Source: Amoebophrya sp. A120 (lineage: Eukaryota > Sar > Dinophyceae > Syndiniales > Amoebophryaceae). Taken from it: a DNA stretch of 64,000 bases. Below are positions 1 to 10,100 of the stretch, piece after piece. The stretch lies in NCBI GenBank assembly GCA_905178155.1, contig CAJINV010000006.1, forward strand, positions 378,398 through 442,397. Reading direction: 5' to 3'. How positions within the stretch are numbered: position 1 is the first letter of the stretch; the number at the start of each line of letters is the position of its first letter. Position numbers and translations under genes: made by a program. The notes under the pieces were generated by a model. That model was not told the origin of the DNA, searched no databases, and was given only the letters and a program-made list of their open reading frames with translations.

Positions 1-1452
1 TAGTGCTTCTCAATCGGCGACTTATATTCTGCCAACTCCTGCGTGCTGTTTACCCTTTTCAAAAACCGCAGGTCCGCGTCGTTCCTACTGCATTTCTCGA
101 AAAAATCGTCGTACTGCTTCACCAGATATGCGGTTTTGAAATGTGCGGCGTACATTTTGCCACTCACCGGGAACTCGGTCGGCTTTTTTCGGATGAAGTG
201 CATAATCTTCTGGTCTAAAAACACGTCCGGGTCGGAAGGGAGTTGTAACAGGTCTTGTTCGGTATCGGTGCGGAAATTTCTAGTACCTTTGGACAACATC
301 ATGTTGGAACTACTCCTCTTTCTCGTCGGAAGGAGCAAATGCGGGATTCTCCTTGCTGGGTCAAATTCGTAGTTCCGGGAAAAGTTGTCGTATTTTGCGT
401 TGCCCGAGGACGCGGCGCGGCTCGTCCGGGTGGCGGGTGAAATTGATCCACCCGCTCGGTCGTCTAATATTAACGGGAAGACTCTGCCCCGTGCGAGGGT
501 CAAGTTTCGACTTTGGGTACTACTAACAGGTGCTTTTTTCCTCGTGGAGCCTGTGTGACTGCTCTTCCTATCGTCAATTGCACGACCACGAGTTGTTGTA
601 CTACTACCTGGAAGCTATGGAAGTGTCAGGATTGAAATCGACAAAGTTGAAATAATCTGTCATGCATAAAATGCAAGGCACGAAGCGAGTGTCTTGCAGA
701 GATTGCAAATGAGGCGGATTGTGAGCCTATTTCGGGTTTGGGATAGAGCTGCGAACGTAGCATGACAAAGGACGCCTTCTTTCGCTAACCAGCATGACAA
801 ACTGGATTTAGACGGTATCGAAATTTGTCATGCGCGGCCTAGAAATTGGGCTTCCAACTGGTATCCATTTCATGCATCACAAATCGTTTCAACTTTGTTG
901 ATTTCAAACCTGACGCTTCCATAGAAGCTGCTGCCCGGGTAGTTCTTCAGTTAATATTCCGGAGGTGAGCGCAACCTCTTCGACCAGCTGCGCCGTCTGC
1001 GCCATCCGTTCCGCGACCGTGAGAGCAGGTCGTGGCGGCCTCGTCGTCCCGAAAGGAGCTCCTGCTCCGAGCGCGGAAGAACTAGAGGACGTTGGTTCTG
1101 TAGTTTTTTGTCCTGGTGCTCTTGCGTCGGAGTGGTGGTTATGAACTGCAAATATGTAGTCTGGGTCTGGAAGATTCTTACATTTGTCCTGCATGTCTGA
1201 CATGACTCGAGAATCTGTGATGCATAGAGGCATCGGAAAAGCCTCGCCTATCTGTCATGGAAAAACGAAGTTTCTCATGCGGAATACGCAACACATAGCA
1301 GCTCAAAAATTTGTCATGCTGGGCTGCGTATTGCAGTCCGGCTATCATCCACTTCTCGCATCACAAGTTTCCAAACCCAGACATTTTTGCAGTTGATAGT
1401 GGTCGTAGGGGCTCCGCTCGAGCACTTGCTGGATGAAGGGAGAGGTGTCCAT
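1..1452 (-). CDS. Gene 1: unknown protein, 3' end beyond the window
   Basis: Three exons are visible: 1399-1452, 924-1139 and 1-615. Removing the two elements, each with one flanking repeat copy, gives one open frame of about 291 codons that is still open at position 1. The start at 1452 (MDTSPFIQQVLERSP...) is the only ATG that opens this frame after an upstream stop. The first 80 residues are Ser/Thr/Pro/Ala-rich; the later part is mixed and basic, with a more globular stretch nearest the window edge (FPVSGKMYAAHFKTAY). I recognise no domain. The frame is well supported by its continuity through two introners; the function is unknown. Confidence 0.75.
616..923. mobile_element. Introner, family G, in gene 1
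   Basis: 308 bp; duplication GAAGC/GAAGC. Long inverted ends of the GTGTCAGGATTGAAATCGAC type. Confidence 0.92.
1140..1398. mobile_element. Introner, family A, in gene 1
   Basis: 259 bp; duplication GTGGT/GTGGT. Ends TATGAACTGC and GCAGTTGATA. Confidence 0.93.
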
Positions 1453-2564
1453 GATGGAAGACTTCTTCCAACAAATTCAGTAGTTACAGGGCATCATGAA
1501 CGACATGGGTGGATAGTTGAATCTTAGTAGGTTTGTTGTTCCATAAAACGCGTACAGGAGATAAAGGTTGAATACTCACGGGCGAGTGGAGTTTTTATTA
1601 CGGGCGAGTGAAGATATTTCATCTTTCGTGCACAAGAAGAACCACGTAAGCTTGGCTCATTATGCAGGCACAGTACGTTTCTATTTTTCGTGTTCTCCAC
1701 TAGTACCTACCGAGTTCGAGATGGTCGCAAAAATTGTTTTCGAAGCAGTCTTTACGACCGCTTTTAGGGGTAAAAATGGGGTGAAGACAAATGGTAGACG
1801 TAAATCGCACTTCTAAAAGCCTATAGGGGAAAAGAGGAGTGGGAGAAAGTTGTGATTGTGAAGTTCAACGAAAGCCTACTAGACTTTCGTGTTCTGCTGA
1901 TTTTCTTTGTCGTTTCGTGAATTGTTTTGTTGAGTGGTCCACAAAACCGATGATATCGATATGCGACGTACTTTATTTTTCCGCTATAAAAATCAGGCGA
2001 CGTACTTTTTCCAGTTTGGTCGTGGTGACGGTGCTTTTGCTAAACGAGTGCCGCATCATCCATTTTCTTTGCACGGTTGAAAAACGACAATGGCGAACGA
2101 AGGCGAAGGTGAGGACCACATAGGCACGAAGTGCACGAAATAAATATAGAACTTATGACGCACGCGGCTTGACCGTGTAGTACACAATAAAACCGACCTC
2201 CTCATGTGAAACAACATCAGCACCGAAAAGTTGTTCGCTTATACGATTTCGATTTGTATCTTCGCAGCTGCGACAAAACATAATACCGAGTGCGATCATA
2301 TTCTGAGCCGAGGCCGGGGACCGAGAAGTAGTGAAAGTAGTGAAAGTCATTTCAATAGCAAAACGAATTACGAGACCATGGGTACTTTGACAGAAACCGA
2401 GCATGAGCAATCATGTTGTCCTTCATAATGAGTTGCTTTGCAGTGTGGAAAAATAGACGTCGGAATTATACTTAGAAGTGACGAGGTGCTGTTGGTACTA
2501 GCACACATTTTATCACTAGGGCCGATGATTCCATCGGAGTAAGTAGTCGTGCCTTGTTTGTGCA

Positions 2565-2965
2565 GTTCTAGGACTTGTCGCTGAAGTGACAACATTTGTT
2601 CTCGTCTTTTTTTGACCGACACACCAGCGCTGAATTTTTTTTGACGCCTGCCAGGAGGAGCGTAAAGCCACGATCACCAGGCACCTTGGCTTAGTGTGGC
2701 TGGCTTGCCGTTGTACTTATTTCACAATATTGAGCCGTGACGAAAACGGTCATGTTGCTGAGTATTTCAAGGCTAGTACAAGAACCCTGTTCTGGCTAAC
2801 CGTTTTTCATCGACGGCTTCTACAACAACCAGCATGATTGGCAAGATGAAATCATTTTTTGTGCGGAAAAAAGTATGGCGACGTGAAGATTTGCAAAAAA
2901 ATCAGCGCCCCCAGCGCTGCATTCGACGCTCCTCCTGCGCCTGCATCTTCGGAGCAAGGAGTTCG
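2565..2965. repeat. Segmental duplication, copy 1 (empty site)
   Basis: This stretch matches 6525-7142 with scattered substitutions, for example the shared runs ATCACCAGGCACCTTGGCTT and TTCTACAACAACCAGCATGA. It lacks the family K element: CTAGT occurs once here, at 2773-2777. Confidence 0.85.
2852..2965 (-). pseudogene. Relic of the IBA57 3' end
   Basis: Read on the minus strand, this part of the duplication encodes LIFLQIFTSPYFFPHKK then a stop. The last residues of the intact IBA57 gene are PIFLQIFTPPYFFPHKE and a stop. No IBA57 sequence precedes the relic beyond about 2965, so it is a 3' fragment and not a second gene. A functional role as a 3' exon of something else cannot be excluded. 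Confidence 0.65.
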
Positions 2966-3579
2966 CACCGAGCCGACCCTTGTGTCCCCTCCGACCCATC
3001 ACTCAATGCCATGCGGCTACTAGGTTTCCTCAAGGCTTAAGAGCTACAGGCGTGTGCGGTTCGAAAACTAGGAAAATGAGTGAAGCTGGATCAGATACAA
3101 AATTGGTGAATTCCGAGTGCGACGGCTACCCCGCAACGCCTTCGCCTGCTCTGTCAGGTAATACGGCGGCGCCCCCTTTTCTTTTTCTTTTTTTTTCGTG
3201 CCTGAGTTTCGCGCCGCCGGAGTGTCCTCGCGGGCCAAGTTTTACACGCGGAGGGGGCCGGCCCAATAATACCTGCTCCCCCGGCGTTGCTCGGGCCGAA
3301 TTAGTGCAGAAGGTAAGTTTCGCCCGGATCCCTTGTCGGGGTTTCTTTACGGCGGCCGCTCCGCAGCGCCTTCGCTGGCTCTCTCGGTTAGGTAATACGG
3401 CGCCGGCGCCTTTCTTTTTTTCTCGCGCGCGATCTATCATTGTCCTTGACTATCACTATAACTGTATAAGCGCTCTATCATTAACATTATAGTGCTCGTT
3501 CGGAATCCTTAAGGGTGTAGATAGCCTATTTTTCATGCTGCTTTTTCAAACTTCCGTCTGTTATGCTCGATCACTGCTA

Positions 3580-5436
3580 TTACACGAAAGGGGTCGAATA
3601 CGACTCAATGCCGTGAAAAGCCGCGCGAGAGATTGCTCTGTCGAGGCTGTCCATCCGTTTAACAACAGGATTAAGCGCAGGCATGTCGGCCAAACGCCTG
3701 ACGATCAGCCTTTTCTGCCTCCAAATTCCTCTCTCGGCCAAATGACTGACGACTGACGATGTGCCTTTCGGTTTTTTCCGCGCATCCTCTGCGAAATCCT
3801 TCATGGCCGCATCCAGCTTCTCCATGAGACTCTATCAACTGCAAATCTGCCTTTGATTTGGTTCAAAAACATGCAAAGCTGTCGCACGCATACGCAAAAG
3901 CACATACCTAGAACCTGTCACGCATGGACAGCAAAAGTTGCCCACTCTTGCTTGCGCCTGCAACTGAGGGCGCCATGCGGGGGGATAGACGTTAGCCTTC
4001 CTAAGGTCGAAGCCTGTAGCCAATGCTAGGAGCCGGAGCAACATGCGAGGGCCAAAGCTCCTCCACAATTCCACCTACTTAAAAGCCGCGGCGCGAGAAT
4101 AAACCGTTGCACCCACGCAGACCAGGACTACATACAGCTTGCGCTTGAATTTGTAATACCGACCCGGCGGCATTCGGTGAACAAGTCCTAACGCTAGGTA
4201 GGAGTCAAACCACCAAGAACCCAGCCCCCGGCGTTGCGCCGCGAGAGGGAAGGCGGGGCAAATGGTCTTGCAGCCCTTAGTCGTACCACCGCCGCGCACG
4301 CCCACTGTGTGCGCCCTGGCCGGCTGCGCCGCTGCCCGCCGGCCCCTCACTCTGGGGCCGAAAGCGGCCGCGGCCGGACTGGGCCTCGCCGCCGTCTCGG
4401 CAAAAGCGGCGGGCGCCACATAGTATTGGTGGCGTGGCTGCCACGCCCCTTTTGGCATGCTCTGAGAAAGGGACCGCCCACAATTATGCGGACCGGGGGC
4501 AAAGGAATGGTTGGAACGGTCGCCCGCCGAGTGGGCGCGCGGCAGCACTCATCTGCCCTGCGCGGGCGTGGCATCGTGGCACCCCAAATGCTGGGCGCCA
4601 ACAGGGTGTCTTCGCCGTCTGTTGTTCGGCGGGCCGCGCAACCTCGCCCCGGTGGGCCCCCGACCAATTCTGTGTGGCCCCCCATGTGGATGCCACCGAC
4701 ACCGATCACCAACCCCGGCTGGGCCGCGCTGCCCGCGTTCCTACCGTGGTGTGGGAGCCAGCCGAGCTCCGAGCGCTCCTTTTCATCGGAAAAGGCAGCG
4801 CGCCCGTGTCCGTGTTGTTTGTCGGTGACGGGTGACGCGCCTTGCTTCGTGCGCTGGCTCTTCTACCTCTCTATCGGCCCGAGGCGCACCCGGCAAGAAC
4901 GCCCTATGTACAAGCATGCATGAGCCAATGCAGTATGGAAACGCGTCCTGCACTCTTCTAGTAGACCACGCATTTGCAGTTGATACGAAATAGAGGTCTC
5001 GTTCGTTTTCATCCAAATGTCGTGCTATCACATTTATGGCCGCACCAGCCGGGGGGTTGAGCTCGGCAATTTTTTCGCCTAAAAGGCGTTCATCATGTAA
5101 AACCATGAAGGGGTTTTTATTCTTGTCATCTAACCATGAATCAATGTCCATCTGCTGATCGCCCCCAACAATCTTACCCCCGACTCGGAATTGCGAGCCG
5201 AGCATGTCGTAGAGCTTGATCGCGGCGTCGGAGCAGGGCATGTCACTCGGCAAGTCAAGCTTCTTTCCGCCTAAGGTGGATAACTCGATCTGCGTTGCAC
5301 CTTCGGCTGACAACTTGGGCTGAAGCCTGCCATCGACTCCCAAAAGAGCCAGAAAGCCATACACCAACACCCCGGTCGTGAGCAACAGGCGGACAGCAGT
5401 AGAGGAGTTGAGGTTCTTGTGTCGAAAGCCCGACAT
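3580..5436 (-). CDS. Gene 2: small protein with N-terminal hydrophobic segment
   Basis: Two exons, 4987-5436 and 3580-3831, join in frame across a 1.15-kb intron to give about 233 aa. I chose the ATG at 5436 because it has an A-rich lead and places a hydrophobic stretch (VRLLLTTGVLVYGFLALLGV, about residues 15-34) at the N-terminus, like a signal peptide or anchor. The frame is open back to an ATG at 5595, which would give 286 aa. The remainder is soluble-looking, acidic then basic, with no family I recognise. The intron fits GT...AG (donor at 4986, acceptor ending at 3832), unlike most introns here, but a five-base junction is also in frame. Confidence 0.65.
3833..4985. mobile_element. Degenerate enlarged introner, family A-like, in gene 2
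   Basis: 1153 bp between TATCAACTGCAAAT and its inverted copy ATTTGCAGTTGATA. There is no recognisable 5-bp duplication (GACTC against CGAAA). The middle, about 4200-4870, is very GC-rich and unlike other elements. Confidence 0.6.
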
Positions 5437-7028
5437 TTTTTGACAGCGCCGTGTGTCGCGGGAGGACTGAGATTCAGGGTTAAGGCTGTTGTAGTTCTTG
5501 CTGTATTTTTTACTAAATACTTCTGATGTGTCCCTCCGCACGGTAATCGTAACCTCGCAGCTCTGATTGATAAATGTTGAAGGGAGAGTTGTCAAAGCGT
5601 AGAAAACTAAAGTGCGGGTCCTTGAGAAAGGGAAAGCGCAGCCGGATTAGAAAAACCCAAAGTGTGCTTGCTAGCAAGCGTGCGCCAACGTTTGCAGTTT
5701 GAGGACCCTTATCCTTTTCCTTGCGCTCCACTTGACTTTGGCTTCGTTGATGGTATAAAAAGTGGCGACAGATAAAAGTTAACTTCTGTTGTCTTATTTG
5801 TACAGGTACTTATAAGGAAGAGTAGTTGCCCTCGTCTGAGTAGCTACCAGAGTTGGAGGAAAGCACAGAGTCTTCAAAGAGCAGGACCAGCCCGTTCCTG
5901 TACACAGAAATCAAATCACCAGACTTGTCAATGTCGATGCAGGCGGCAATAGATCGAGCACCAGGTTGTTCGATGATATTGTACTAGTGGTAGTAGTAGT
6001 ACACAATCACAAATTGTAAAATATTAAAGTTCTCTACCGTTTCGTCATCTGGCAAGTTTTGTCCTCCTACTACAACTGCTAGCACCGATGATCTCAGGTA
6101 GATGTTTTTGCAACTTCCGAATGGCCTACCGAAATTGCCCAGAGCTCAACAACCCGAGCGATTCTTATTCTCGAAAATTGTACAGACCCTGCTTCCGGCG
6201 TCTCGTCGGAGTACAGATTCTTTGCTGGTGTGTGTCATTGTCTAAAGGCCTGATTATAGACTACTAAAGTACCGACATGAATAGCAGTGCTGCATCAACC
6301 TCAACAGAATTGCAAGTGGTATAAAGCCTTTTGCGGTTCTTTTCAGCAACGTAGTAGAGAGCCTTTCAAGTACTTAGACGAGTGACACTGACCACGGGAC
6401 AACGAGCTTTTCAGTTTGTGGGCCATCCTGGAAGCAGCAGGCACCGAGCTGTTTTCACGCATAATTCATCTGCCTTGTTGTTTAATATTTCCCGTTCACT
6501 TCTCGGCCTCATGACAGTCGCACTAGGACTTGATGTCCCTGAAGTGACAACATCTGTTCTAGTCGTGTGTTGACCCCCACAGCGCTGCATTTTCATTAAG
6601 GCCTGCCAGAACGTGAAGCAGCGTAAAGCCATGATCACCAGGCACCTTGGCTTAGTGCGGCGGGCTTGCAGTTGCATCTAACAGTATCAAGCCGTGACGA
6701 AAACAGTCATGTTGCTATAGTATTTCAAGGCTAGTTATGGAAAGAAAAAAGTTTGTCACAGTCACAGTCACTAAATTGCAGGTTTTGCATTACAAATTTT
6801 CTCAGCATCACAAACTTTCCTTGTATTGCAGAAACACTAGGGAAATCCCTAATGAAGTTTGGCCGTGATGCATTTTTACGCATGACAAACAATTTTGTAT
6901 TGCAAAAATGCGCATGAGTGATCGTGACGAACTTTTTTTCTTTGATACTAGTACAAGAATCCTGTTCTTGTGGCGAACCGTTTTTCATGATGGCTTCTAC
7001 AACAACCAGCATGATGGGCAAGATGAAA
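5437..7028. other. Intergenic stretch between IBA57 and gene 2
   Basis: Its right part is copy 2 of the segmental duplication with the only intergenic introner of the window. The rest (about 5600-6520) is AT-rich and I see no gene in it. Confidence 0.6.
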
Positions 7029-7142
7029 TTATTCTTTGTGCGGAAAAAAGTAGGGCGGCGTGAAAATTTGCAAAAAAATCGGTGCCCCCGGCGCTGGAAG
7101 GTTCGTCTTGTCTCCTGCACCTGCCTCTTGTTCGGAACAAGC
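6525..7142. repeat. Segmental duplication, copy 2 (filled site)
   Basis: Matches 2565-2965 except for the family K insertion at 6736-6947. It covers the 3' end of IBA57 and its downstream region. Confidence 0.85.
6736..6947. mobile_element. Introner-type element, family K, intergenic
   Basis: 212 bp; duplication CTAGT/CTAGT. The duplicated locus at 2773 keeps a single CTAGT, so the insertion and its 5-bp target duplication can be read directly. Nearly identical in reverse complement to the intronic element at 45946-46151. Confidence 0.93.
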
Positions 7143-10100
7143 AGGTGAAGTAGATGCAGTGTTGACCACCGTCGTGAAAAACGTCCGTGTTTTCTGCTGT
7201 TCCAGAAAGTTTTCCCGGGCTTCCTCGACCGAATTCAGTGGGGCCTTCCCGTCCAACGCGGTTATGCTCGCAAACCCGATAGATGAACTGCTATATGAAT
7301 TGCAAAAGTATCGTACTCGTATAAATGCATTACAAATTTCCTCACCATGAGAAATAAAATTTGTAATGCGGATTTGCCTTAAGAACAAGATTTGTAAATG
7401 CATCATTGCAATACGAGTTGTACGGTGCTTCTGCTTTTGCATTGCATATGCTACACGCGGACACCATTTCGCCGGCCTTCGCCTGGACCACCCCGCCACG
7501 CTTGTATCCGGAGTAAAAACGTCCCCACCATTGAGTTTATGTCATGCAGAATTGCATCTGCGGGAAGGTTTGTCATGCGTATCCTCATGACAGGCATTCT
7601 TAGTTGTCTTTCGGAATCTGTGATGCTGTAGACAGGATAAAATGATGACTTTGTGCTGCGGCTTTTCTTACTGACCTGCACTACACTTCATCTACAGAGA
7701 AGAACTTGTCATGCGTGACGAGCAAAATAGCTGGATTGGTGTTGCACACGTCGTCCCAATTTGACCCTACTGTGGGGACGTTCTCATTAAGTACTCAGGA
7801 TAGCTTGTCCTGCGATTTTATTTCCGCATGCTGCTGTGCTGCGAGTTCGAACAGGTTTGTTCGTGCCGCGGCGTCCGTTCTTTTGTCGTGTTCGACGAAA
7901 AAATCTTTCAGAGAAAGTCGCGCGGAGCCGTCTGTCGTTTCAAATGTTGATATGGTCAGCACGGCGGAGTGGACCGCGTCCCGCATCGCCCACGCTCAGG
8001 GAAGATCACTCTGGTTCTTGCGACGTGAGTAGAAAATTATGCGATAATTTACAATGCAAAAAGAGATGAAAGCATAAGCACAATGACAAGATGAACACTA
8101 ATAAAATAAAATTTATAGTACCGGGATTTTTGCTCTCCGTCGGCCCTTCGGAGGACTCGGCCAGCTCCAATGCCGCGTCACTTGGAAAACTCTGCTTCAC
8201 GATTACCAGCCGGCGTCGCACCATTCCGCGGTGGTGCGTTCGAATGGTCAGCTCTTGCCCGGTGTAGCAACCCTTCTCAAAGTCGATGAAGTTGAGCAGA
8301 TCTAGATTTGCCTTCTGCGGCATATAACCCGCTCAGGCGTTACAATTATCTCAAACGTTACGAGAGAATCTGAGACCTGTCTTGCACGGTGAGCATGACA
8401 GACTCGCAGAGCGTTCTACTTTCTGCAATACAAATTTCGCCAGATAATTGCAGTGCGGTTTTGGAATCCGGGACTTGTCATGCGCAACCCTTGTATGCAA
8501 GTTGGCTGGATAATGCACTTCTTGCATCAGAGATTTCCATATTCTATTGTAACGTTTGAGGTGCAACACCTGAGCGCGTCGTACGGCAGCGCTTTCTCCG
8601 GGATCAGCTCGTCGCCACCCTCAGGAACCCCGACCGAGTAGCGAAACTGCCGGTAAAGAAACTCGTTATTTATTTCTTGTGTGGAGGAAGACGAAGAAGA
8701 AGTACTACCACTAAAGCTACTACGAGAGGCAGAGGTGCTGCTCGACGTTTCGGCAACTACCCCAGCATTGCTCTTTCGTCGCGGCACAAGCATGCGGTAG
8801 CCCAGAAACGCGGTTCGGGGATCGGGGTTTCGGTGCAGCTGGTCTAACGTGCCCGGTTCTTCCGTCTCGGACGACCACGGAGAAGAAGCCGGTCCTCCTG
8901 GTATCCTGAGGAAAAACGTACCCACACCAGAGGCAGGATGGGGATTTTGCAACACAAACCTAGGAGTTTTGTGAGTCACGCATGACAAGTTGCGCTCTGC
9001 AGTGTAGTGCAGGTTAGCAAGTGCAGCCGCGTCACAGATTCATCTGCTCATCCTGTTCACAGCATCACAAATTCCAAAACACGACTGGAAATGGCTCCCA
9101 TGCGGATGCGCATTACAAATGTTCCTGTTATTGCAAATCTGCATGACAACTCTGGTGTGGGGACGTTTTTACTCAGGATACCTGGCTCGGCGGGTGCTGG
9201 TCCCTGCCCCAGAAATGCGTATCCTGTGCAAAAGTATCGTACTCGTATAATAAATACAAGTCTTGCATTACAAATTCTTTTGTTAAGGTAAATCCGCATT
9301 AGATGAAATCTATTTGTCTCATGCTGAGGGAATGTGTAACGCATTTATACGAGTACGATACTTTTGCAATTCATAATGCGGCGCTGGCGTCGAAAATACT
9401 CCGGTCGCCAGCGCCACAAGCAGGAGCGGAGGCTAGGCCCGGGGCCGCGGGGGCCGGAAATAGTTGTAACCCGACTAGCGGCTCGAATTCCGCAGTGACC
9501 TCTTGTACTTGCATATCGCAAGAAAAAAGTGTTACAGTTACACATCATTGTGTTGCAGGAGCCGCAAGACAGACAGCCTTTGCCATGCCAGAAATGCTTG
9601 CGAACTTCATTTCGTACGTGTTTTCCCTTAGGATCTCTGCATTGCAAGTTTTCTCTGACACACAGAGAAAATTTGTGTTGCTGAAGTTCCAAGTACAAAT
9701 GTGTAACTGTTACACATTTTTCTTGTGATATTGCAGCGGCTGCCGGAGCTTGTGTCGGTTTAGCAACTTCAGCAAGTTTTTGGTCAGTTTTAAGTCGTAT
9801 GCATTGCAAAAGTATCGTACTAGTATAAATTGCATCACAAATTTTGGCAAGAAGAAACGTGGAATTTGTAATGCTGTTTTACCTCAGGAAGGAGATTTGT
9901 CATGCATATTTGCAATTAGTACCACTACGATACTTTTGCGCAGCATAAGTCGCAGTCCAGCAAAAAACTTTCGTTCGACTCCTGCTGTTATCCAATGCAA
10001 ATCTGTCTGGGTCTGGAAGGCTGCAAGGTTTGTCATGCTTGTCTGGCATGACTGAAAAGTTTGTGATGCGTGTCCAAGAAGAAATCCTTTTTCTTGTCAT

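Larger units (their letters stand above)
1453..3579. other. Intergenic stretch between gene 2 and gene 1
   Basis: No gene I can support. It holds the relic of the IBA57 3' end (2565-2965) and a GC-rich block at about 3120-3440 in which a roughly 50-bp unit (GCGCCTTCGC... to GGTAATACGGCG) occurs twice, near 3131-3178 and 3361-3412. The open frames across the GC-rich block look like composition effects. Confidence 0.6.

Noticed and set aside
4075-4923. Several overlapping open frames of 70 to 229 codons at 4.1-4.9 kb
   Set aside because: All sit in the GC-rich interior of the gene 2 intron, overlap in every frame, and have no domain features.
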